Shown: positions 17,813 to 26,406 of the stretch, piece after piece
How positions within the stretch are numbered: the first letter of the stretch is position 1
Layout: the number at the start of each line of letters is the position of its first letter
From: CAZKEW01 sp964580435
GTDB taxonomy: Bacteria > Acidobacteriota > Aminicenantia > Aminicenantales > UBA8522
NCBI GenBank assembly: GCA_964580435.1
Contig: CAZOKP010000007.1
Span: forward strand, 1-59,445
DNA length: 59,445 nt
Reading direction: 5' to 3'
Position numbers and translations under genes: made by a program
The notes under the pieces: model-generated
What the model was told of the DNA's origin: nothing
Database searches by the model: none
What the model saw: only the letters and a program-made list of their open reading frames with translations

Positions 17813-17841
17813 TTGACACTCCCTCCCCCTTCTGGTAAGAA
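17813..17841 (+). promoter_or_regulatory. candidate sigma-70 promoter
   Basis: A perfect -35 TTGACA, a 17-nt spacer and TAAGAA as -10, preceded by TGG (extended -10 form). The start would be near 17848, just ahead of the GT-C gene at 17862. The -10 is weak. Confidence 0.5.
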
Positions 17842-17861
17842 TATCTGAACCGCAGTATCCC

Positions 17862-19583
17862 ATGAGTCCGTTGAATTTCCCGAAGAGACATCTTTTTATC
17901 TATATTCTTATCTTGCTCACCGTCAATTTGGCCGTATTCCTCCCCTCGATGCGGGGGGATTTTCTTTGGGACGACAAATACTTCATCAGCGAAAACCCGA
18001 ATATTCAAAGTCCGAATTTTTTGAAAACGTTTCTGGTCAGTCCCTTTGGCGGGTTTTCCGGCCTGGATGAGAACAGCGCCCGGATGGACCGAATCATGCA
18101 GTTCTACAGACCATTGACCTCGCTGTCCTATTGGCTCGATTTTAAGGTCTGGGGATTGAACCCGGCGGCGTTTCATCTGACGAATATCCTTCTCCATATC
18201 GCCAACTCGGTTCTCTTGTTTCTCATCCTCTTGAGCCTGGAGATCTCTATGGTGCCCGCTTTTTCGAGCGCTCTCCTTTTCTCCGTGTTCCCTCTGCATT
18301 TCGAAAATGTGGCCTGGATCTCCGGAAGGACGGACCTCCTGTCATTTCTGTTCGCGGCGCTGTCCGTGTGGTTCTTGATCAAGTTCCTGGACAGGCGAGG
18401 CGGCCCTTATCTCGGGCTGTCGTCCCTTTTTTTCCTTCTGTCGCTTCTGTCCAAAGAGAACGCGATTCTTCTGCCGGTGATCTATGGGCTCGTTTTTTTG
18501 AAAAAGGGTTTTGGCGCAAGGAAGGCGTTTTTTCCGATTCTGCCTTATGGCGCGGCCCTGGCCGCATGGTTCGTTCTCAGAAGAATCGCCTCCGGCCCCG
18601 GAGGGCTGGAGTATTCCGGGAGAACCCTTTTTGATTTCTTCGCGGCCGTCGGGTTTGACACTGCGAGAATGGTCTTTCCGTTCCGCCTGAGCGTGACCAT
18701 CAACCCCGTCCCCGTTTTCAACAACACTTTTTATCAGATTGCCGGTGCACTACTGCTGGCGCTCTTTCTCGTCTCTCTGTTTCAGTCCGTCACTAAGAAA
18801 ACGAAAGGGGCTCCAGCCTTCCTGGCGTTCAGCAGTTATTTTCTCTTCTTTCTGCCCTCTGTGGCGGCCATCTTCTCTGCAAGCACGATCTCTCTTCTGG
18901 CCTGGAGATTCCTGTATCTCTCTTCGGCCGTTTTCGTGACCAGCCTCGCTGTTGTCCTTTTCAAGGCATTAAAGCCGAAAGCAGCCCCCTTCTTTTTTCT
19001 GGTTCCCGTTCTTCTCCTTTATGGGAGTGAGGTCTATCCCAAGAACGAGCTGTATGGCAGTGAGGAAATGACGTTCTGGCAGAGCCTTAAAAATATAGAG
19101 CGCGAGGATGTCCTGGCCAGGTTCAATATCGGTATCAAAGGCTTGCCACAGGACGAAAAAAGGTCCCTAGCGATCCTGAACCGGATGCTCGAGGACCGCG
19201 AGCAGCCGCTCTATCCCATGCTGCGTGTTCGGATCTATGAAGAACTGGCGGCTTACTATACCGGCGTCAAGAGATTCGACCGGGCGGAGTACTATTTCAA
19301 CGAGATTTTCAAGATCCAGAGTTCGCATTCCCTTGTTTTCTACTTTAATTATGCCTATTTTCTGGCTCTGACGGGGAAGGCTCCCGAGGGGCAGAAAATC
19401 ATTCATGAGATACTCAAGTCGTTCCCCCAGAATCATTTTGTTCTGACCAGGGCGGCAAAATTCTTTCTGATCATCAAGGATTACGCCAAGGCCGCCGAAT
19501 TCTATTCCAAGGACTACAGCCTTTTCCGCAACAAACAGAGCCTTGTCCTTCTCCAGGAGCTCCAGCCTCTCCTTGAGAAATAG
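17862..19583 (+). CDS. TMTC-like GT-C membrane glycosyltransferase with TPR tail
   Basis: 573-residue multi-membrane protein. After the first helix the luminal loop has FLWDDKYFI, the acidic pair typical of GT-C catalysis. Then comes YRPLTSLSYWLDFKVWGLNPAAFHLTN, a pattern typical of TMTC O-mannosyltransferases. About ten membrane helices are followed from residue 400 by a soluble helical region with TPR-like pairs. The family uses lipid-linked sugars to modify proteins on the far side of the membrane. It comes straight after the pilin genes and converges on a homologue with 11 nt between. Pilin or cell-surface protein glycosylation is a possible role, by inference. Confidence 0.75.
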   Translation: MSPLNFPKRHLFIYILILLTVNLAVFLPSMRGDFLWDDKYFISENPNIQSPNFLKTFLVSPFGGFSGLDENSARMDRIMQFYRPLTSLSYWLDFKVWGLNPAAFHLTNILLHIANSVLLFLILLSLEISMVPAFSSALLFSVFPLHFENVAWISGRTDLLSFLFAALSVWFLIKFLDRRGGPYLGLSSLFFLLSLLSKENAILLPVIYGLVFLKKGFGARKAFFPILPYGAALAAWFVLRRIASGPGGLEYSGRTLFDFFAAVGFDTARMVFPFRLSVTINPVPVFNNTFYQIAGALLLALFLVSLFQSVTKKTKGAPAFLAFSSYFLFFLPSVAAIFSASTISLLAWRFLYLSSAVFVTSLAVVLFKALKPKAAPFFFLVPVLLLYGSEVYPKNELYGSEEMTFWQSLKNIEREDVLARFNIGIKGLPQDEKRSLAILNRMLEDREQPLYPMLRVRIYEELAAYYTGVKRFDRAEYYFNEIFKIQSSHSLVFYFNYAYFLALTGKAPEGQKIIHEILKSFPQNHFVLTRAAKFFLIIKDYAKAAEFYSKDYSLFRNKQSLVLLQELQPLLEK

Positions 19584-19594
19584 GCTGGGCGGGC

Positions 19595-21649
19595 CTACTT
19601 CCAGACCTCAATGAGCTGGCTGAGATAGTCCCTCTTCAGGCGGGTGGTGAGATAGAGGAGCGTGGGCTGCGCCGGGTTGAGGCTGAGCGACCGGTCGAAA
19701 TAGTCCATGGCCTCTCTGGCCCGGAAGAGCTCGTTGAGGTAGAAATTGCCGATCTTGTTCAAAACCTCGACGTTGTTCGGGTCCGGCGCGAGAATGGCGG
19801 TGACGGCCGTCCGGCCTTGATCCTCTTTTCCCTGGAAATAACTAAGTTTGGCCAGGAAGATCCTGTGCTCGAGGTCCAGGTCCGGCATTTTTTGAACTTC
19901 CTGGACGGCGCGGCCGAAGTCCCGGCCGAGAACGTAGAAACTGATTTTCTTGTCCAGCGGAAGGTTCTCGAACTGCTCCTGAGTGAACCGGGTATCAAGG
20001 GAAGCGAAGTGGCGGGGAAAAACCTTTTTCATGGCGGCCTCGAGCCGAGACGCCTTGTCCCACATCTGGAAGCCGATGTATAAATTATAGAGTTCTTTAT
20101 AGGCTTCAGGGAACCGGCCGTAGCGTTGGATGTTGTCCATCAAGAGCTTCTCCGCCGATTCGAAATTCCCCTCGGAGACCTGCACCTTGGCCGTTTTAGA
20201 ATTCTCGAAGTACCTGATCTGGGGCGCGATGGCAAGATCGCGGTCTTGCTCGAATTCTTCGATGCTCTTCATCCAGCGGAGAACATTCTCGTATTTGGCC
20301 CGGAGCATATCGATATCGGCATAGAGCAGGCTCGTTAAAACTGCTGTCAGCGGATTGACCCTCAAGGCCAGAATTCGATTCAAAGCCACCTCGGCCGAAA
20401 GGTAGTCGTTGTTTTCGTAAAGAAATTTCGCTCTCTGCAAAAGAACATGTTCATCATCCGGAAATGACCTAGACGCCCGTTGCCAGAAAGCGGCCTTGCT
20501 CCCGTAGGCGCTGGCGTTGATGACGATAGAGGGGATAAAGAAGACGAGAAGGATGAAGACAATAGAGAGCCGGGTTTTTTCTTTGATCCGGGTCAGATAT
20601 TCGGCCAGGATCCAGAAAACCGCAAGGGCAGGCAACATCATGTACCGGGAATAGATCTGGAAGGGGAAAACATTGGTGAAAATAAGAGCGACGTGCCCAC
20701 CCAGGAAGAGGATCAGCACCGCCAAGGGCCAGGCGATGGCCTTGTCCCGTTTTATTCGGATGATGAGGAAAAGGATCAGAAGAAGCGCCGCGACCCCGCT
20801 AAGGACATAAAACAGAGATTCCGCCTTTTTAAGCGGCATGAACATGTCGTAGGAGATTGGGAAGAGAAGCGTCCTGGCATAAAATCCCAGGGTGCCAAGG
20901 GCTGCTCGGATGTCCTCCATGATATTTTGGTTGAAGATGAATCGGATGTTCTTGATGCCAAGGACACTGTTTTTCAAGAAGAAGTAAGACAGGGTGATCA
21001 GGAGGTTGGCGGAATGATAAAAGACGCTGACCTTCTTCCGCTTGAGGACTTCATAGAGGACAAGGAGGGGAAGCAGGAGCAGGGAGGTCTCCTTCGAGAA
21101 CAAGCCCAGGGCATAGAACAGCGAAGAGCCGACGAGGAAGAAGGTTCTTCTCTTCCGGATGGAGAAGTCCAGGAAGAGGAAAGTCAAGACCCCCCATAAA
21201 AGGAGCAAGAGGTCTCCCCGGCCGACGACCCAGACGATATTATCGAGGTTCAAGGGATAGAGGGCAAACAAGAGCGTGCCCATCTCGGCAAAATAGTTTT
21301 TATCGGATTGGGCTTTTAAGAAGAAGAAAAGAAAAACGAGGGCCAAGATGTACATCAAGAGGTTCGTCAGCCGCAGGGTCACATTCTTGATCCCCCAGAG
21401 CTTATTCTCCAGCAGGAAAGAGGCGGTCAAGAGCGGCCTGTAATAGTGGTCCTGGCTTTGGATCCCCAGTTGCTCGCTGAAATAGCTGAACTTGAGGGCT
21501 GACTTGAGCGGATAGTTTTCATTGAATAAAAGATTATGCTTGAAATAGATTTCGTCATCCCAGATCAGAGGATAGTCGAGCGTCCGCCAGTAAACCCCGA
21601 TAACGGTTACTACCAACAAAGCGATGAAAATGATGTTTCGTTTCTTCAT
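19595..21649 (-). CDS. TMTC-like GT-C membrane glycosyltransferase with TPR tail
   Basis: 684 residues, homologous in design to the gene it converges on. It has LIWDDEIYF in the first extracytoplasmic loop, HYYRPLLTASFLLENKLWG and LRLTNLLMYILAL as in TMTC proteins, and about ten membrane spans to residue 375. The C-terminal 300 residues are helical TPR-like repeats with YFDRSLSLNPAQP near the end. Last gene of a leftward series that begins with the GT2 at 26334, 33 bp after the gene upstream. The sugar and the acceptor are unknown. Confidence 0.75.
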   Translation of the reverse strand: MKKRNIIFIALLVVTVIGVYWRTLDYPLIWDDEIYFKHNLLFNENYPLKSALKFSYFSEQLGIQSQDHYYRPLLTASFLLENKLWGIKNVTLRLTNLLMYILALVFLFFFLKAQSDKNYFAEMGTLLFALYPLNLDNIVWVVGRGDLLLLLWGVLTFLFLDFSIRKRRTFFLVGSSLFYALGLFSKETSLLLLPLLVLYEVLKRKKVSVFYHSANLLITLSYFFLKNSVLGIKNIRFIFNQNIMEDIRAALGTLGFYARTLLFPISYDMFMPLKKAESLFYVLSGVAALLLILFLIIRIKRDKAIAWPLAVLILFLGGHVALIFTNVFPFQIYSRYMMLPALAVFWILAEYLTRIKEKTRLSIVFILLVFFIPSIVINASAYGSKAAFWQRASRSFPDDEHVLLQRAKFLYENNDYLSAEVALNRILALRVNPLTAVLTSLLYADIDMLRAKYENVLRWMKSIEEFEQDRDLAIAPQIRYFENSKTAKVQVSEGNFESAEKLLMDNIQRYGRFPEAYKELYNLYIGFQMWDKASRLEAAMKKVFPRHFASLDTRFTQEQFENLPLDKKISFYVLGRDFGRAVQEVQKMPDLDLEHRIFLAKLSYFQGKEDQGRTAVTAILAPDPNNVEVLNKIGNFYLNELFRAREAMDYFDRSLSLNPAQPTLLYLTTRLKRDYLSQLIEVWK

Positions 21650-21682
21650 GGCTCTGGTCTGCTCTCCTTTCGGCCGGTCGTT

Positions 21683-23347
21683 TTATTCCCTTTTCAAGAC
21701 CCGGACGAGGTCGAAATGATCGTAGGTCTCGATGGTCTGGATCGCGAACGGGTCCTCCGGACGTTCGGGAAGCTGGGAGTGCCTCAGGTCCAGGATGTGA
21801 TAAAACACCCTTTTCCCTTCAGTCAGGACGGCGCAGTCGACACGTTTGTTCCTCATAAACGCAAGCTGGCGGGGCAAGGAAGCCTGGGGAAGGACCTGCC
21901 AATCGGACGACGCCCAGACGGCGAAGCTGGGGTGAGTAGACATGATCACTTCGGCCCTGGCCTCCTTCAGGCGCTGGGCCACAGCGAGTTCAACCTTCCG
22001 GGCGGCCCTGAACCCGGGTTCGTTCAGCAAATTTCTGCTTGAGTAGATGATATGATCATACATGACCAGAATGAACAGAACGGCAAAGACCAGGAAGGTC
22101 ACCTTCTTCTGAGTGATCGTGTTTTTCGGGGACAGCAAGCTCGAGAAGAGGACAGCGCCCTGTCCGGAATAGAGAATAACGACCGGGACAAGGAACAGGT
22201 GGTGCCGCGGGATCGGGTAGGACAGAGCCTCGATCACCAGGCTATATGGCACCAGGCTGAGGAGCGCCAGGTCCTGCCGCGACCCTTTTTTCACCACGTT
22301 GTAAAGAGCGCTTCCGAGTCCCAGGAGGAAGAAGGGCAGAAAGGGAAGAGGCACAAGCGTCTTCGGGATGATCCAGAACAGAGTCAAGTTGGACAGGATT
22401 CTTCCGGCCAACGGCTCCGCGGCAACGACCCGGGCCGCATCCGATTCCCGGTGATAGCCGAAGTAGAGGTCGTTCATCTCGGAAGAGCTTTTATTCAAAG
22501 CGTAATGGATACTATTAAAGGGAGCCCAGTTGTCCTTCTGGATGACTTCCAGGAGGGCGGACCGGTATTTCTGCGATGCCGAGACTTTACCCGAGAGCAT
22601 CCATTTCCCGGTAACCGTCTTGAGATAGAAAATGTAGGGGAACGCCAGGACGGCAAAGACAAGCAGCAAGCAGGCCAGCCGTTTCCAGGACAAATTGACC
22701 GCGGAGAGAAACTTCAGCAAAAGGAGGAGGCCTAAAAGACCGGCCCAGAGGATGAATCCCTCCGGCCGAGTCAGGTAAGCCAAGACGAGAGTCAGCCCGG
22801 CCAGGACAGCGTAGCAGTACCGGTCTTTTTCTAGAAGAAGAATCGTCCAGTAAACCGAGGCCAGGACGAGAAGACAGTTAAGGATATCTGAGCCTCGATA
22901 GAGAACGTGCGTGTAGCGGAGGGGCACGGGCAAGAAAGAATTGAGCTCGAGGCTGAAGAGCACCAAGAGAAAACAGCCGAATCTCGCCAAGACGGGAAGC
23001 TTCTTCCGGGCGGTCAGATAGGCGATGACTCCCAGAAGAGTTCCGGATAAGGCCGTGATAATATTCAAGGAGAGCTGCAGGTTGTGGACAAGGATATATA
23101 AGAAGGCGATGGCGAGCGGCAGAAAAGGCGGAAAAATGATGTTGGGCAGTCCGTTGAACGCGTAGCCGTTCCCGTGGACCAGATTGCGAGCCAGGATGAG
23201 ATAGTAGCCCTCATCCGGGTCGATATAGAGCGACCTTTGAGCCAGGAGGAACATCTTGAAAGCAAAGGCCATCAGGGAAACGGCCAGAATGATCAGGAAT
23301 TCTCGATTAAGAAGGGTTCTCCTAATGCGGGATTTTATGATACTCAT
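21683..23347 (-). CDS. GT-C family (PMT_2/ArnT-like) membrane glycosyltransferase
   Basis: 554 residues with roughly eleven membrane helices. The first loop holds YIDPDEGYYLILARNLVHGNGY, containing the DE/acidic catalytic pair seen in PMT_2 and ArnT-type transferases that use polyprenyl-phosphate sugars. A soluble C-terminal domain (about 440-554) contains VIMSTHPSFAVWASSDW. It overlaps the methyltransferase upstream by 26 nt, so the two are tightly linked. No TPR tail. Confidence 0.75.
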   Translation of the reverse strand: MSIIKSRIRRTLLNREFLIILAVSLMAFAFKMFLLAQRSLYIDPDEGYYLILARNLVHGNGYAFNGLPNIIFPPFLPLAIAFLYILVHNLQLSLNIITALSGTLLGVIAYLTARKKLPVLARFGCFLLVLFSLELNSFLPVPLRYTHVLYRGSDILNCLLVLASVYWTILLLEKDRYCYAVLAGLTLVLAYLTRPEGFILWAGLLGLLLLLKFLSAVNLSWKRLACLLLVFAVLAFPYIFYLKTVTGKWMLSGKVSASQKYRSALLEVIQKDNWAPFNSIHYALNKSSSEMNDLYFGYHRESDAARVVAAEPLAGRILSNLTLFWIIPKTLVPLPFLPFFLLGLGSALYNVVKKGSRQDLALLSLVPYSLVIEALSYPIPRHHLFLVPVVILYSGQGAVLFSSLLSPKNTITQKKVTFLVFAVLFILVMYDHIIYSSRNLLNEPGFRAARKVELAVAQRLKEARAEVIMSTHPSFAVWASSDWQVLPQASLPRQLAFMRNKRVDCAVLTEGKRVFYHILDLRHSQLPERPEDPFAIQTIETYDHFDLVRVLKRE

Positions 23348-24023
23348 CCTTTAGTCCAGTTTCTTTTTTGCCTTTTTGCGTCACCAGCAAATGGTTAGGC
23401 AGGAAGCGGTCGACCTTTATCTTCCTGAGGATGGCCTCGATGTGGTTTTCCCCCCAAAGCCCGACGGGAGAGATCATAAAACCGTAATCTTCCCGAATGA
23501 GCAAACGTTCCTTCCGGCAAAGGTCCGCCAGGCTCTCTGGCGGCATGACGGAATGATGGTCCCCCTTGATCCAGCCAAGAGCGGCGGACACTTTCTCCCA
23601 GAAAGGATGAGGGGTGGTGATGATGAGAATTCCCTCTTCCCGGAGCAGACGGAAGCTTTCCTTGAGCATGTCCTGCGGAGAGACGAGATGTTCGATCACC
23701 GCCGCTGCGATGATGAGGTCGAAAGCTGCGCTTTTCAAGAAGGCCAGGTTCTCGACGTCTGCGCAGACCAGGGAGAGGTTCGGATATCTCTTCCTGCCGA
23801 ACAGGAGGAGGGGAAGAGAATAATCGACGCCTAGACACCAGGACGACGGGTATCGCTGCTTGATCTCCCGGAGCATTCTCCCTTCCGCGGTTCCCAGGTC
23901 GACGACGTTTTGGGGGGAGGGCGTGTACCGGTCGATGGCCCGGAGCACTTCCCGGGTCCGTCTTTTTAAGCGGTAGCGGAAATCAGGTCTTTTTTCTCTG
24001 GACAGGGCGTAATCGATATTCAC
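23322..24023 (-). CDS. class I SAM-dependent methyltransferase
   Basis: 233 residues. VVDLGTAEGRML is motif I for SAM binding, LGVDYS contains the acidic residue that holds the ribose, and FDLIIAAAVIEHL is motif IV of the Methyltransf_11 type. The substrate is not predictable from sequence. It overlaps the radical SAM gene by 4 nt and the GT-C gene by 26 nt, so modification of a glycan or its lipid carrier is the natural guess. Confidence 0.8.
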   Translation of the reverse strand: MNIDYALSREKRPDFRYRLKRRTREVLRAIDRYTPSPQNVVDLGTAEGRMLREIKQRYPSSWCLGVDYSLPLLLFGRKRYPNLSLVCADVENLAFLKSAAFDLIIAAAVIEHLVSPQDMLKESFRLLREEGILIITTPHPFWEKVSAALGWIKGDHHSVMPPESLADLCRKERLLIREDYGFMISPVGLWGENHIEAILRKIKVDRFLPNHLLVTQKGKKETGLKDEYHKIPH

Positions 24024-25468
24024 TGGACCTTATCCACCTTCTGCTTTTTCATGGCCGCGACGGAGAGCCCCGCTCTCGCCTTGCGAAGGAGCTCGCCCGC
24101 GGACCGGACTTTCCTGAGGCGCGAGAACAGATACGCCGGCTTGAGATAGAACTTCTTGTAGAACCAGACGATCATCTTGTAAAGTTCATCGCGGGTGAAA
24201 TTCTCTTCCCAAACGGGGATCCTGAACCCTTCCCGGGGACGGGTGGCGAATTCCCTCCAGATGTCCGTTTTGATGATCCCTGTCTCCAAGCCGAGATGAT
24301 AGAGCTCGGTCCCGGGATAGGGAGAGAAAATGGTAAAGTGGGCGTAGTCCGGACGGAGCTCCCTGGCCAGGTCGAAGGTGTCCTGAATATCGCGGGTCTG
24401 TTCGGAGGGCAGGCCGATCATGAAGTAGGCGAGCGTCTCGATGCCCAGCCGGCGGGTCAACTTGAAGACCTCCCTGACTTTGCCGACAGTGAACCCTTTT
24501 TTGATCACCCGGAGAACCCTGTCGTTTCCAGCCTCAACTCCGTAGTGGATCGCCACGCAGCCGGCTTTTTTCAGCATCCTGAGCATTTCTTCATCAACCA
24601 GGTCGACGCGGGTCCGGATGTCCCAGCGGATCTTAAGCCGGCGCTCGAGGACCTCGTCGCATATGGCCAGCACTCTTTTCCGGTTGACGGTGAACGTGTC
24701 ATCATAGAAGAGGAAGTCCTTTATTCCGAGGTCCACGCATTCGTGGATCTCATCCACGACGTTCTTGGCGCTTCTGTAGCGGAAGTGAGAAGTCACGGGT
24801 GAGAGGGGGCGGTCGCAAAAAGCGCACTTGAACGGGCATCCCCGGCTGCTGATGATGGTCGTGCAGAGAGAGCGGCGGCCGAGCAGAGAGCTATAACGGT
24901 GGATGTTGAGCAGGGTCCTCTGGGGAAAGGGAATATCGTCGAGATCCTTGATCGGCTGGATCCCGTTCTTGATGATCTTGCCTACGTCTGTTTTAAAGAC
25001 GAGGCCGGGGACGTTTTCCAGGCCTTTGGAGTCGGGTTCAAGATGATTCAGGAAATCGACCAGCGAGAGCTCCGCCTCACCCATAAGAGCGAAGTCCACT
25101 CCCTCCAGGCCGATCGTCTCTTCCGGGAAAAGATGGATATGCGTTCCCCCGAGGACCGACCTGGCTTCAGGCCTGACCTTCTTAGCTGTCTGGGTGGTTT
25201 TGAAGGCGTCGAGAAGCGTAAAGCTCATCGCCGAAACCCCCACCACGTCAAAGTCCTTCTCGGAAAGGACCGTTTCCAGCTGGGGATAGGTCAGTTCCAG
25301 GGGCTGAGTGTCGAGAACCTCGACCTCAAAGGCGGTGTTCTTTTTCAGGGTTGCCGCCAGATAAAGCAGTCCCAACGGAGGATTAAAACCGCGGTGCTTT
25401 TCAATGATCGAAGGATTTTTCCCGACGAGCTCGTTCCAGCGGGGAGGATTGACCAGCAGGATTTTCAT
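24020..25468 (-). CDS. B12-binding-domain radical SAM protein
   Basis: 482 residues. The N-terminal Rossmann region (KILLVNPPRW, VLGGTHIHLFPEE, FALMGEAE) is the cobalamin-binding type domain found in BchE and HpnR-like proteins. The radical SAM core has SSRGCPFKCAFCD with the CxxxCxxC cluster, followed by YDDTFTVNR and YGVEAGNDRVL. The family performs methylations and rearrangements on unactivated carbons. It overlaps both neighbours by 4 nt in the glycan cluster. Sharing an operon with a GT2 and a methyltransferase suggests a lipid or sugar substrate; this is inference. Confidence 0.82.
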   Translation of the reverse strand: MKILLVNPPRWNELVGKNPSIIEKHRGFNPPLGLLYLAATLKKNTAFEVEVLDTQPLELTYPQLETVLSEKDFDVVGVSAMSFTLLDAFKTTQTAKKVRPEARSVLGGTHIHLFPEETIGLEGVDFALMGEAELSLVDFLNHLEPDSKGLENVPGLVFKTDVGKIIKNGIQPIKDLDDIPFPQRTLLNIHRYSSLLGRRSLCTTIISSRGCPFKCAFCDRPLSPVTSHFRYRSAKNVVDEIHECVDLGIKDFLFYDDTFTVNRKRVLAICDEVLERRLKIRWDIRTRVDLVDEEMLRMLKKAGCVAIHYGVEAGNDRVLRVIKKGFTVGKVREVFKLTRRLGIETLAYFMIGLPSEQTRDIQDTFDLARELRPDYAHFTIFSPYPGTELYHLGLETGIIKTDIWREFATRPREGFRIPVWEENFTRDELYKMIVWFYKKFYLKPAYLFSRLRKVRSAGELLRKARAGLSVAAMKKQKVDKVQ

Positions 25469-26334
25469 CGACTCAGTCTTTTATCGATCAGATCGGCGAG
25501 GAGCCCCAAGGCTAGAAGCTGAAGCCCCGTGACAAAGAGGAGAATAGTCGTAATATCCATAACTTTGCCCAGAAGATACGAGACAATCAAAACAGCGAAA
25601 GCAAGAATGATGAAGAAAATACTAAGAGGCAAAAAAACTTTAAGGGGATTGAAAAACATGACTGTCCTGATGATCAGTTGAAGAAAATTCATCGTGTCTC
25701 TGAACGGCCGGATTTTTGATTTGCCCAGCCTTTTGTAATAGTTGATGGGGTCATAAAGAATCTTGTGGTTGTTGGACAAAAGAAAAAGGGTGATCGTTGT
25801 GGTAAAAGAAAACCCGGCCGGAAGATATTTGGAGGACTTTTGGACCAGATCCTTGCGGATAATCCTCAGCCCCGAATTGAGGTCGGGTATTTCGCTTTCG
25901 CTCAGATACTCGGCCAGCTTTTTTAGGAAGTATTTGGGGAATCTCCGGAATGCGCCGATCTTGACGCCTTTTCCGGTCCGTGCGCCTACGATCATATCGG
26001 CCTTTTCTTCGAGGAGCTTTTGAAAGAACTCGATAATCCTTTCGTTGGGATAGGAGCCGTCCGCGTCAGTGATGGCGATATAGTCGCTCGTGGCCAACTG
26101 CACGCCGCTTTTAATGGCCGCTCCATACCCTTTGTTCTTGCCGTGGATAATGAGCCTCATCCGGGGATCGAGCTCTTCTTTTAAAATTTGCTGGGTTCGG
26201 TCGGTCGAGCCGTCGTCGGCAAGAATAACCTCGACTTCGGGATGTTTGTCCAGGAGCTCTCGAAAGAAGGCGAGAGTGCCGGAGATGGCCTTCTCCTCGT
26301 TATAGACAGGGATGACGATAGATAATCTGTCCAT
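25465..26334 (-). CDS. GT2 polyprenyl-phosphate glycosyltransferase
   Basis: 289 residues. The GT-A domain begins SIVIPVYNEEKAI and contains ADDGSTD and the metal-binding ITDADGSYP. Two hydrophobic helices fill the C-terminus (about 228-285), as in DPM1/GtrB-like enzymes that load a sugar onto undecaprenyl phosphate. Such a product is what the GT-C enzymes of the same operon need as donor. First gene of a leftward five-gene series. Only 8 nt separate its ATG from a TATAAT box and no ribosome binding site is present, so the mRNA may be leaderless. Confidence 0.85.
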   Translation of the reverse strand: MDRLSIVIPVYNEEKAISGTLAFFRELLDKHPEVEVILADDGSTDRTQQILKEELDPRMRLIIHGKNKGYGAAIKSGVQLATSDYIAITDADGSYPNERIIEFFQKLLEEKADMIVGARTGKGVKIGAFRRFPKYFLKKLAEYLSESEIPDLNSGLRIIRKDLVQKSSKYLPAGFSFTTTITLFLLSNNHKILYDPINYYKRLGKSKIRPFRDTMNFLQLIIRTVMFFNPLKVFLPLSIFFIILAFAVLIVSYLLGKVMDITTILLFVTGLQLLALGLLADLIDKRLSR

Positions 26335-26342
26335 CGGGGAAA

Positions 26343-26351
26343 ATTATATCA
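26343..26351 (-). promoter_or_regulatory. extended -10 promoter of the glycan operon
   Basis: On the minus strand TGATATAAT is a perfect extended -10 (TGn plus TATAAT). The -10 ends 8 nt before the GT2 ATG, which puts the transcript start at or next to the start codon. No good -35 is visible, as is usual for this class. Confidence 0.65.
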
Positions 26352-26406
26352 CATTTTTGAGTCCTTTCCGCCAAAGAAAAATCTCCGGCCGAGGACCGAA
26401 AGTCCC

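Noticed and set aside
20480..21199. 239-residue plus-strand frame rich in Asp, Glu, Lys and Gly
   Set aside because: Antisense shadow of a membrane-protein gene, whose hydrophobic codons read as charged residues on the other strand.
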